Shown here piece after piece: positions 20,384 through 29,897 of a stretch of DNA of 64,000 nucleotides (positions are counted from its first letter, which is position 1; each line of letters begins with the position of its first letter). The position numbers and the translations under genes were made by a program. This DNA is from Paragorgia papillata (Eukaryota > Cnidaria > Anthozoa > Scleralcyonacea > Coralliidae). The stretch spans positions 2,112,501-2,176,500 of the forward strand of contig JAWNZC010000322.1 of the NCBI GenBank assembly GCA_035771165.1. The letters run 5' to 3'. The notes beneath the pieces were generated by a model. The model searched no databases. It saw only the letters and a list, made by a program, of their open reading frames with translations, and had not been told where the DNA came from.

Positions 20384-21800
20384 TATAGTGTGCCGTGTAT
20401 TGGTTCGCCTCTACCTTTTCACACGCCTCCATTTTTTGCGAAGTCCAATTTCGCAGACATCTGATATTTTCTCTTACTGAGGCATATGGCTAATCAGCCT
20501 ATTCCACATTATTTGATAGTTTTGGTGTCAAAATAATGAAAGAGAACCTCTGAAAGCCAGCAGGTGGAAGTGCATTAGAATTTCAATTTTGTCAGTGGTC
20601 ATGGTCATGCCGAATTTCCAATTTATTAGTTAAATAGATGTTCAAGTTTCGTTTTGTATTGATTGTAGCATCGTTGAGCTGATGTTTCAAAGCGTTGAAA
20701 TAGACCTCGGTTTTTGGGTCTGACTGATTATTAAAGCACTATTTCGGCACGGGTTTTTCTCGGAAGCACTCTGTTTCAAAAATAGAAAAACAAATACATT
20801 AATCATTGCCGACTGCGATTAACATTTCAATAGAGCGTTTTCATCGACGTCACGGCGGCCATATTGGTGTACCAAAACAATGAAATGGCGGCCATATTGG
20901 TGTACGGTATGGGAATTAGCTCTTTCTTATTCAAATATTTTGTATTGTTTCACCACCCCAATGGGGCCACCGATCACATGAGTGAAAACGGTCTATAGCG
21001 CTGTGGGAGCCATTTCAGACTCGAGCTTCGCTCTTGGGCTATAAATCGAAGGGAAAAAACTCACAAACGGAAGCTTTCAGTCTTAACATACAAATTGTCC
21101 TAACTTCTAACTTCTAATGGATTTCGAACTGCAGTTTGCGGTGTGCCGTAAATGTGGATCTATTCTTTATTATATAAGGCCTCTAATATAGATGTATACC
21201 GTCTCAGGCAGTCAATTTTTACTCTCGGGCGGTCACTTTTAACTCCCGGAGTATGCGACGCGTGAACCAGGCCTTTCTCATCCATAACTTTACCAAAAGT
21301 TCATTTTGTTTTTAGAGAAGCATGTATAATTATCAGCAATATGTGGTCTGGAAATGTAGGAATGAAACTCTTCACATAGCAGATTTAATATTTCATAAAC
21401 AAGTGAATATTAAAAGGGGAACAATGAAGATGTCATTTTAGGCTTGCTGGCGGGGAAGAAATGACGTTTATTAAACTCAGCCCTCTTCATAATTTTCTTA
21501 TGTGAGTGACATTTTATTTACAGCAAGGCAGCATAGATGTATATCACATACGTGAGCTGAATTATACAATGCCAGTCCGCAGTTTCATATACTTTGCTTT
21601 AATTATAAACCTATAAAAGTCTACGTTTTCGTGTCAGTTTGTCTTTAACATTTGCATGCCGACGCGGGCCGTATCAATAAAACAAAGTTTATTAAAGAGC
21701 TAGAAAGGTAAAAGTTTATTAAACAATCAAATGAAAACCTGTTTCGTATTAACTATACTGACCATACAAATATATATCATACATACCGAACAAAAAATTT
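20384..21800. other. No gene; dispersed repeat fragments
   Basis: 20840-20990 carries the GACGTCACGGCGGCCATATT repeat and the uninterrupted form of the host site of the 7656 element. The remainder to the first exon of gene B shows no exon pattern. Confidence 0.5.
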
Positions 21801-21822
21801 GAAGAGTGAAATAAACACTTAC

Positions 21823-21883
21823 CTGATGCATGGTCAGTCAGGGTCAGAGCGAGCAGGATACAACTCAAAATAACGAACTTCAT
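21823..21883 (-). CDS. Gene B exon 1: signal peptide
   Basis: The exon encodes MKFVILSCILLALTLTDHAS plus one base of a Gly codon, and ends at TCAG|GTAAGT. A Lys followed by a hydrophobic core of about 13 residues marks a secretory signal. It is two residues longer than the gene A signal but otherwise nearly identical, with matching splice phase (1). Confidence 0.85.
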
Positions 21884-21930
21884 AACTGATTGTTGTTGAT
21901 TCGATAAATCACTTACATGTAATTCTGAAA

Positions 21931-21940
21931 CTTATAAAAC
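21931..21940 (-). promoter_or_regulatory. TATA-like element of gene B
   Basis: TTATAA lies about 50 bases upstream of the start codon, in a block (CTTATAAAACGTAGTCAACT) that is identical upstream of gene A. Conservation between the paralogues supports a core promoter role. No experimental evidence is available. Confidence 0.5.
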
Positions 21941-22359
21941 GTAGTCAACTGTATGGAAACTGAACAACTGTAGGTGTGTTCTTCGATCAGTACACCGTGC
22001 GTGATCAGTTCGATGATGCAGTTGAGTTCAGCACTTCCGACTTGATATTTATTCTGTGACTTGACCTGCAATCTACTGCGATTCCCAGTTGAGTTTGGAA
22101 CGCCTATAGTTTTGTCGTAATGTTACGATGTTTGAACAAACAGTTTTGACGTAATGCGAGGCATGTTGTCAAGGCGTGGCCAAGTTGTTGTCAGGCAGTT
22201 CTAAATTCAAAAGTTGCAAATGACCAATCATATTGCAGTGATCTCACGGTGTCAAATTCAAAGGCTAAGGAATGCAGACGGATTCGTTTAATGTTTCAGC
22301 GAAAAACATGACATGTTTATTTTGGGCACGCCGCGCATCATCGGTTTTGGTATGAATAC

Positions 22360-22803
22360 GTGAAAGGTCGCGCTTTAGGAAATGACTTGCGAAGTCTAAT
22401 TATTGACGAAATAATTATTGGTGGCAGCGACTCAGAGACCGGTTATTTCAACGGGAACTTCAAAACTGTAGCAGAAAAATTTAAAGTCAGTAACACGATG
22501 GTTAAAAACCTTTGGGTTGCTTTTTGCAATAATAAAACGATAAATCCACGTCCACACAAAGGAGGAAATCCAAGTCACCTCAGCCAAGGAGATCTCGAAT
22601 TTATAGAGACTCTAGTTAGTGCAAACCCAAGCATATCAAATCGGGAACTGCTTAGAGAACTTGATAAATATGGTGATATATTTGGCGGGACATCTCGTTC
22701 GGCATTATCAAGAACGCTTCGTTGCCGAATGTTAACAGGAAAAGAGTACACGCACAAAAAGATTACTACCGTTGCTAATGAACGATTTACTGAAGTTATA
22801 TGA
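22360..22803 (+). pseudogene. Transposase N-terminal (paired-like helix-turn-helix) fragment, left arm
   Basis: The frame KGRALGNDLRSLIIDEIII is followed by FKTVAEKFKVSNTMVKNLW, NPRPHKGGNPSHLS and a second helical region ending in the RTLRC-type helix and a KKITTVANERF stretch. This is the two-part helix-turn-helix DNA-binding architecture of IS630/Tc1-type transposases. The DDE catalytic domain is missing: the frame stops where the right arm begins. No natural start codon is seen in this arm. Confidence 0.7.
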
Positions 22804-22845
22804 TATACACAGTTGTTTATAAATTACCTTTATATTTAAACCGGT

Positions 22846-22956
22846 CTCTGAGTCGCCGCCACCAATAATTATTTCGTCAATAATTAGACTTCGCAAGTCA
22901 TTTCCTAAAGCGCGACCTTTCACGTACGTTCTTCCTCTTGTGCTTACTCTATCCAT
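22846..22956 (-). pseudogene. Transposase start, right arm copy
   Basis: The fragment begins with a true ATG (MDRVSTRGRTYVKGRALGND) and repeats the left-arm protein as far as GGGDSETG, then leaves homology. It supplies the authentic N-terminus that the left copy lacks. Confidence 0.7.
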
Positions 22957-23172
22957 GTAGTTTGTGTAGTTTTGGCGCTATTAAACAGCAAGACAAAGCG
23001 ATGAGAAAGCCAGTCAAGTTGACAACTAGTGATGAATCAATATAGAACTGCTTGACAACAACTTGGCCACGCCTTGACAACATGCCTCGCATTACGTCAA
23101 AACTGTTTGTTCAAACGTCGAAACATTACGACAAAACTATAGGCGTTCCAAACTCAACTGGGAATCGCAGTA

Positions 23173-24148
23173 ATTACTTGACACTCGAACATCAATGACC
23201 AATGACGATTGATAATTGGACAATGGACAATCATGATAATTATGATACTCTCTGCAGAGGCTCGGAGGCATCGTCGTACCCAGGGTACTCGGAGGCGGAG
23301 AAGACGGCTGGGAGGTAGCTAGCCTGGTACCCTGGCCCAATTTCAAAAGAATTGGGCCAGGGTACCAGGCTAGGCTGGGAGGTCGTTTGATCATTCCCAT
23401 AATGCACCGTGACGAAATTTACTAACCTCATATTTCCCGTTGCGCCTGCAAATTCCCCCCTATTAATTTAGGCGGGCAAGATTTTTCCGTATAAACAGCC
23501 AACCCGGTGGGCGGGGACGGGAGATAAGACCCTGGGTACGAGGTTGATAAATAGCCAAACACTTTAGCCAAAATTCAAACAGAAAAAAATTTTACGTAAA
23601 GAAAAAGATTTGCCCGAGGTCTTATATTTTTCTGTACGGACCGACCAAAACGGTAAATATAACTTATTTATTTTTTTATATATAAACTATTTTCGTCTCC
23701 CTGTCGAGATCAAGTGTCGAGATTAGCGGTTATACGTCCATGTCCTATTTACACGAATTGCCATCCTTAGGTTAGGTTGTGTGTTGGGGTAAGGCTTTCA
23801 TGAAGTACTTGGGTTATGTAGGACATGGAATTATTACCAGATTAGCACCCTCACCAGGCGGGCCTTCGGCCCTACGCCCGGGCTCGATCGGGGATAATAC
23901 AAGAAAATACCCAAAATGCATTGCAGCAGGAAAGACAAAAATAGTCAACTGCCAAAACAGACATATGTAGAACGTAAAGACATCTGTGACAATTTCTAGC
24001 ATATAAAAATATGAATTTATAAGATTTCGAAAATTTTTAAAAATTACCTTTCAACTGTGACGAATGTAAGTTAATTAGTTCTGTTAATTAGCAGAATTAG
24101 CGCGTAAAAGCATGATATAGCAAATTTACGGTAAACGCTCCCTTTCCT
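23173..24148. other. No gene; small palindrome
   Basis: 23173-23240 is the flank shared with gene A's upstream region. 23318-23376 is a near-perfect hairpin around CTGGTACCCTGGCCCAATT. CCCTGGGTAC motifs at 23280 and 23525 resemble MITE ends. The rest shows no coding signal. Confidence 0.5.
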
Positions 24149-24333
24149 GTAACACCCTTCCTTTACGTAGGTCATGTACGTACGTAGTAGTTGTATTTCT
24201 ATATTTGGTTATTTGTTTGTAACGCCCAACTTGGGCCTAGGGTATAAAAGTAACAAAACTGTTAAAATAAAGGAGATTCTGTCTGACTGAAAGTCGTGAA
24301 GTTCATTGGTTCAGCCAAGCCCGGTACGTTACA
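24149..24333 (+). mobile_element. Probable solo LTR
   Basis: Bounded by TGTAAC and GTTACA. Inside are a TATA-like GTATAAAAG and an AATAAAG polyadenylation-type signal, in the order expected for a U3-R-U5 unit. No target duplication was found, and no internal retrovirus-like or Gypsy sequence adjoins it. Confidence 0.45.
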
Positions 24334-25079
24334 CAACGCGGAATTGCCATGGCAACACGTTGATTGGTATGGTCAAGTCATAGCATCAAAATGTTGCCTA
24401 TAAAATTTGACGAAAAGTCACCAAACTTGGTGTTATTATATATCTTTAAGCAATGAGAGGTTATCTTAAAAAAAGTAAGTTTCGTCCCCCTCCCTCCCCC
24501 CCCCCCCCCCCCGGCTTAGGTTAGGATAATTCTGAAAATAATAGACTATCGGGCTGATTTTCAGATGTCACGATAATCATTATTACGACTATTTGAGTAA
24601 TGCAAAATGACACGAAAAAGCAAAATTGCCTTCGTTTTTCTAAGTATATCACACGGCATAACGATTTTCATAACATCTGATAATCAGCCCGGTAACCTGG
24701 CTAGGGCCACTAGCTAGGGCCACTGAAGGCTAAGGTCTGTTAAAGGGCCTGTTCACATGAGGCGAGTTATTTCGGGGGGGGGGGGTTGTTGTTGTAATAT
24801 TCCTATTCTCCGAGATATAACTTGGATAGCGTGTTAGGGTCAATTTTGTATAATTACGCATGCGTACATTGTATAAAAACATTCTAATTTATACGCACTA
24901 TTCTCGTTCACGTTCCATTTGCGTGTGTTTAATTGTCGACGTTACTGGCGTGTTCTTTTGTTCACGTGAAGGCTATAGGGTTATCTCGGGGGCCAGGGAC
25001 AATTCGGTAGTTGCGTTTTAACATGTGAAACAGGGTCAACTTTGACCCTAGCCTCCAAGCTATCCCAGGTTCTATTATT
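24334..25079. other. No gene; homopolymer runs
   Basis: A poly-C run (about 24494-24513) and a poly-G run (about 24774-24784) stand out. No exon or repeat boundary was identified. Confidence 0.5.
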
Positions 25080-25340
25080 AGTTTTATTATGTGATAAATA
25101 AAAGCTTTACCAGCTGTGTTACAATCTGCAAAAATTAAAGACTGTCAATTTGAAGATCGAATATATATATAACATAAAGAACAGTACTAGTGGGCCTAAA
25201 ATAGAACCTTGAGGAACGCCACATTTTGATTTGCTCTGAAGAACAAGTTTGATTAAATTGTTAATTATTGGACAATTGTTTACGTCGTTGTTTCCGGTAT
25301 AGGAAATAGCTTTTGAACCACTTCAGAGCTTTTCTTAGTA
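25080..25340 (-). pseudogene. LINE reverse transcriptase fragment
   Basis: The minus strand shows WFKSYF, then after a stop the motif CGVPQGSILGPLVLF, the conserved palm block of LINE reverse transcriptases. It is frameshifted and short. Confidence 0.75.
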
Positions 25341-25414
25341 TTGGAGGACGTGACAGGAGTGACGTCTGATTTTCTGGCTAAGCTATATTCTCCCTCGCAA
25401 CGTACCTCTCTTAT

Positions 25415-25643
25415 TAAGCCCTAATCAAACGAGAACGCAAGTCATCGCAAGTTTATTCAACAAATTTATGTGGCGGTCGTTCGAACACCCAAATTAACAA
25501 AATAAAGGTTTCATGAGTGTTTTAAATAAGTTTTAAGTTTGTCACGGTACATAATATTTTCGGGAAATTATTCAGAGCGGCTGGTTGAGATAGCGTGACT
25601 GCCAACTTGCGCCGATGACTTGCGTTCTCGTTTGATTAGGGCT
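25415..25643. mobile_element. Harbinger-like MITE (TTA target)
   Basis: The ends are AGCCCTAATCAAACGAGAAC and its complement, flanked by TTA on both sides (25412-25414 and 25644-25646). Three-base TWA duplications are typical of PIF/Harbinger elements. The second half includes CGATGACTTGCGTTCTCG. Confidence 0.75.
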
Positions 25644-25655
25644 TTAGAGAGTGTT

Positions 25656-26853
25656 TATATGGAGGCGAACCAGCCCAGGTACCCGAGCTAGCCCGCTTTG
25701 CCGAGATGATTTTTATTGTGTTTACACGAGAACAGGGGCTCTGGAAGCAGCGGGTGTCCGGACTGTGGGTGTCCTACATAAGAAGGACACCCACAATATT
25801 TTAGCAAATTTTAAGCAAATTTATAATTGGTGTTGTTGACGCGAAGTACATCTTTTCGTTTTTTTATACATAAGTATTTTACATAATTATTATAAGGTGA
25901 CGCATTGACAGCATTCTCGTCCCCAGGTGTTTATTATATCCGGCGCGGTCAAGATGCATGTGACAAGCTAGCTTGTAGAACAAGTATGGCAAATTGTGAT
26001 TCAAACGTCAAGCGTTCAACAGTTCTTGAAGTTGTTGTGAACTTGTGATGTATATATAGTTATTAGTTATCTATTATATTCTCTGAAGGGCGTGGCCCTG
26101 TTTATGGCATTCTGCGAGCTATCATTTCCTTCAAATTATGAAGCTTAACCAACTATTAAAACCACCATCTGATTGGACAACCTTTTAAAACGAAACCTCA
26201 CCCCCATACCACCCCCCGGTAATCACGCCCCCCGGAAACCCTAAACCTAATCACAACCCTCCGGGAAAATGTGCCACCCCTCATACCCGGACCACAACAC
26301 CCCTATAGGATTTTTACCTTTATGTGTTCAAGTTTAACATCCCGCTTGTGGGATGGTTTTATTAGATGGTTAAGCTTCATAATTTGAAAGCGATGATACC
26401 TCATTCTGCGAGACGCAGGAGACCCACAACTTTGAAAAGCTTCCTATTCCTAGCCGGGCTTGCTTGCTTGTTGTACTAATTGCGTAATTTTCAGTTCTCA
26501 GTAAGACACGAAGTCTCATTGTTTTAAATATGAACTGTACATGAACAAGCCGAGAACTTGTGAAATGTTAATGTCGAAAAAAGCTGATAAAACAAATTTT
26601 GTCGCGCGTACGAAGCTTTTAATGCCATGCAGCCAGGGTAATCCGGTCTATCGTGTTTACATGGGGGGAAAAAACAGCTCAGGTAACCGAGATCTCGGTC
26701 TCATAAAGCGATATCTCGGCTAGGCGGGCTGGTTCGGCTCTCGTGTAAGCACAAGCACGATCTCGGCAAAGTGGGCTAGCCCGGGTACCCAACTGCTTTT
26801 CGCCGATTTTTCGGGATTTTTTGTGAAATGGGCTGGCTCGCCTCCATATAACC
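25656..26853. mobile_element. Composite element with TTATATGGAGGCGA ends
   Basis: TTATATGGAGGCGAACCAGC at the left matches the complement of the right end before the poly-C run at about 26854. Just inside each end lies GCCCGCTTTGCCGAGAT or a close complement. A relative of the 14135 hAT MITE starts at 25733, and another insertion lies at 26127-26399. Confidence 0.65.
26127..26399. mobile_element. Nested palindromic insertion flanked by an 11-base repeat
   Basis: CATTCTGCGAG occurs immediately before the left end and immediately after the right end. The arms share TTCAAATTATGAAGCTTAAC. The uninterrupted host sequence can be read from the complement at 14172-14200. An eleven-base duplication is longer than usual for any common superfamily. 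Confidence 0.6.
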
Positions 26854-26867
26854 CCCCCCCCCCCCCC

Positions 26868-27835
26868 TTAGGGGGTGCTTACATGAGGCCGGCCCGAACT
26901 CCGGTTGTAGTGTTTTTACTGTTGATCGTTTTCATTAGTCCGGCCTAAGATTCAGTTCACGCCGGTCTATATAATCTCAGGTCGCCTGCTAGACCGAACT
27001 GAAGCATTTTTCAATACGTTGTGTTAAATGAGATTGGTGTCAAATCCACATGAATTAATATGATTCTCTGGCTGTCACGAGCTAGATGACAATTCACACG
27101 AATCTTGAAGCAACAGAGGGACCAAGTCTATACGGTTTCAAAACTGGCCTCATGCATGTAAAGAAAAATACCAAAATTAATGCGAAATTCAGCCCGGCGT
27201 GAGTTCGGGCCGGGCTCATGCATGCAAACATCCTATAAGGTCGTCACTTAGGGTTCGTCACTAATTCCTCCCTTGGGCGTGGCTGCTTACCAGAGCGCTA
27301 CATTCGTTTCCTCTTTGTGTACAAGGAACTGACCAATTAAATTGGAGCATTGATCACTGATAAATCGAGTGGTGAATCACTTCTGAAAATCTCATACACC
27401 TTTAAAAATCCGAAAATCCAAAAAATCCGCAAAAATTTCAAAAATCCCCAAAAATCTCAGAAAATCACCAAAAATCTCCAAAAATATTCTAAAAAATTCC
27501 AAAAATAACTAAAAAATTCCCCAAAACTCCCAAAATGTCATACGAGATTTTGAAAATCCCAAAAATCTCGTACGTAGTAATACACCCCTCGTGCTAAATA
27601 ACGCCAGCCTAAGCCGACCGAGCGTTGTTGTGTAAAACTAGCTAGCTTGTTTAATCGAAAGCTGAAATTTCGAAAATTTAGCCGTAGAACTTCACAAAAT
27701 TTACGAAGAATAGTCTTTTGACTATATAAATCCTTTCTGCTCATGCAAACAAATGCCTGTGAAAGTCAATGTGAAGCGTGTGAGCATCAGTGCACTTCAC
27801 GGCACTTGGAATCACGAGTATTTCGAAAGGTATAT
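26868..27835. other. No gene recognised
   Basis: Contains a run of degenerate AAAATCCCAAAAATCTC-type units (about 27405-27570), an AT-rich low-complexity stretch. No exon pattern or known protein fragment was found. Confidence 0.45.
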
Positions 27836-27839
27836 AGTT

Positions 27840-28110
27840 TAGAACTACTCCGAATTTTTGAAGAGTGGTTTTGAAAAGTTTGTTAACAGAGAAACAGTAG
27901 GCCTGTTCTTCTGCGTTATAAGTAGGGATAACTTTGCGGAAATCTTTAATTTGTCTGGACTGAGTCCCAGTAGAAAGAGAGAGATTAATTAATTTTGTAA
28001 GAGCTTCAGAAATGAGGTCAAAAGAGTTCTTAACTAAGTGCAGAATATTATCCGTACTCGCGGAAGCTCCCCCCGTCTTGAAGTCTCTACATATTTCCTC
28101 AAGCTAGTTC
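27840..28110 (-). pseudogene. Decayed LINE reverse transcriptase fragment
   Basis: The minus strand reads DNILHLVKNSFDLISEALTK followed by LINLSLSTGT, which resembles the block before the reverse transcriptase palm in LINE proteins. The following residues are decayed. The assignment rests on one block only. Confidence 0.45.
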
Positions 28111-29276
28111 ATTTATGTCAACGAGATTTAGGTGTATTGTCCGGCACATAAAAAGAATTAACTAGTCCGCAAAAGGACTAGACGGGTCCCTTTGAATCAC
28201 CCATTTTAACCTCGACCACAGCATCGGGGTTCTCCGCGCCTCTCCCTGAGCCAATATACGGTAAGGTTGGCCATGATTGTCTCGGTCGGTTATTTCGAAC
28301 TCGACGTACAATGCCTCAAACAGATAAAATAGTTTTTCGCCTATATGGTTTGGCGCATTATAATGATTTGGCACAGCATATACTCAGCATACTCAATGAC
28401 TCGTTTCTTTTTATTATTCGTTATGAATTATTTAGTATTTTAAATATTAACAAGAGCACGTATACGGGATAAGTATTTCCTTTATTACGTCAAGAATAAG
28501 CACCGCGATATTAGCGTTTTCCGTCGAGCATTACCATATGTCATCAGGACAAAAACAACCATTATATACTTTGTGAGGACATGGGGCAGAATTAGGGTCG
28601 TACACACGTTCGTTCTTACTTTTGTTAACCCATTGCTCAGTAATTTCATTGTACCACGCTAAGTAAAAAAAGTATAAAAGAATAACAAGGTTAATAAGAA
28701 GTAATCAATCGCTACAAAATACTCAACAATTTTCGCGAATTCTGTTTTTCATAAAATCAGTCATCTATTCTCCCATAAACTCCTGTTCTAACACCCGTAA
28801 GGGTCTGAACTATATTAAAGTGCCATATACAAAATTATATTTTTTACCATTTGAACAGATTCTTCTTTGACAGGGAAAAATGTTTAATATATTCAGTATT
28901 TCTCAAACTCTGTTAGTTAGTTTCAGAAATTGCAGCTTACTAACTAACACAGTTTGTACAGCAAACAACTGACAATTATTTCTCAAACTCGTTTATCGTG
29001 TTTCATCAGGGGACTCCAAACACTCGAAAACAATAAAACCCCGGGGCTACGCCCTCGGTTTTAATTTACTCTCTCGTATTTGGAACCCCTGATAAAACAC
29101 TCAAACTCATGTTTGATCTATTACATAAAGATATTCATTAACATTATTGTTTAAAAGTATAATATGTAACTGCTTTAATAAATATACCGTATACGCATTA
29201 TTTTATTTAAATACTTAAATTACAGGAAGGCCCGGCCCCCCAACCTGAGCGGGGGCTTCCTGTGCAATCGATGACA
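28111..29276. other. No gene; small palindrome
   Basis: The 70-residue open frame at 28162-28374 (minus) matches nothing I recognise. 28978-29115 is an inverted repeat built on CTCAAACTCGTTTATC and TGATAAAACACTC. A CTGATGA followed by GAAAA at about 28546-28510 (minus) lacks hammerhead stems. Confidence 0.4.
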
Positions 29277-29284
29277 TCGCATCC

Positions 29285-29889
29285 CACTGATCTCTACTCT
29301 ACACAACTGGATTGCTCATCCTTTATGGTCAGCAGTAAACATTTTGAAGCCACTGGCAGCCATATTGGTACTCCAGGTCCAGTGTACCTTGTAGGGGAGT
29401 CGGAAAAGCCGTAAAACAATTGTCAGATAGCGATTTACTCGGTTACTACCGAAAAACAGAAGGGAAATACAAGCAAATACAGTCCGAAATTGTCAACTAC
29501 ATACTTCAAGGCTTTGTACAGACTTATGCTTTAATACCAAAGGTATATAGATAGTTTTATAATGAAGTTATTGGCTGATTTCGTTGGTTTTTACGAGTTT
29601 TGTGATATAGATTATAGGCAAGTTTATCGATTAACAGGCAGAGTAAAAAACTACGAAATAACACATTTTACTGCTATATAAAACCAACAAATGCAAAAAC
29701 TAAGCTTCTAAACATTTTACAGTGTTCTTTGTTTGATACCAAAGGCAGAAATATTTTTAATGTGGCTTTTTTTGTCTCTTTTCGTGCTACGAAAAGTAGC
29801 GCCATCTTCAGTTGATACTCTAAATCCGTCATCTCCGCTGGCTTCATTTTTAGAGCTGGATGAGCAATCCAGTTATATAGAGATCAGTG
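29285..29889. mobile_element. MITE, second copy of the CACTGATCTCTA family
   Basis: The terminal repeats are CACTGATCTCT and its complement, with AACTGGATTGCTCATC inside. The flanks TCGCATCC (29277-29284) and CCGCATCC (29890-29897) form an 8-bp duplication with one mismatch. The open frame 29733-30011 crosses its right end and is not a gene. Confidence 0.82.
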
Positions 29890-29897
29890 CCGCATCC

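Larger units (their letters stand above)
2181..21883 (-). pseudogene. Gene B: secreted TSPN/LamG-like protein, tandem paralogue of gene A, frameshifted
   Basis: Three exons (21883-21823, 11702-11416, 2478-2181) join in compatible phases (1, then 2) and match gene A exon for exon. They give a signal peptide starting MKFVILSCILLALT followed by a concanavalin-like sandwich domain of the thrombospondin-N/laminin-G type. Such proteins are secreted and bind matrix, sugars or growth factors; which of these applies here is unknown. Exon 2 has one extra base relative to gene A, which brings a TGA into frame. The gene is therefore either a pseudogene or carries an assembly error. The third exon remains open, about 80% identical to gene A and correctly spliced, so decay would be recent. 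The 3' exons (linker, VWC) would lie left of the window. Introns of 9-10 kb are full of transposons. A 1.1-kb transposon lies about 190 bases upstream of the start codon. Confidence 0.6.
22076..23170. mobile_element. Foldback DNA transposon with TA target duplication near gene B promoter
   Basis: Inverted arms of about 120 bases start CTGCGATTCCCAGTTGAG, and TA lies on each side (22074-22075 and 23171-23172). Each arm leads inward to a copy of the same transposase N-terminus, on opposite strands, so the element is a head-to-head fusion of two 5' ends. The arms differ in the spacer before the frame. Comparison with gene A's upstream region shows the corresponding uninterrupted site around 45935-45990, including the shared ATGACGATTGATAATTGGAC. 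Confidence 0.88.

Noticed and set aside
28510..28550. CTGATGA...GGAAAAC on the minus strand as a hammerhead
   Set aside because: The interval between the cores has no complementary stem, and flanking pairs are absent.
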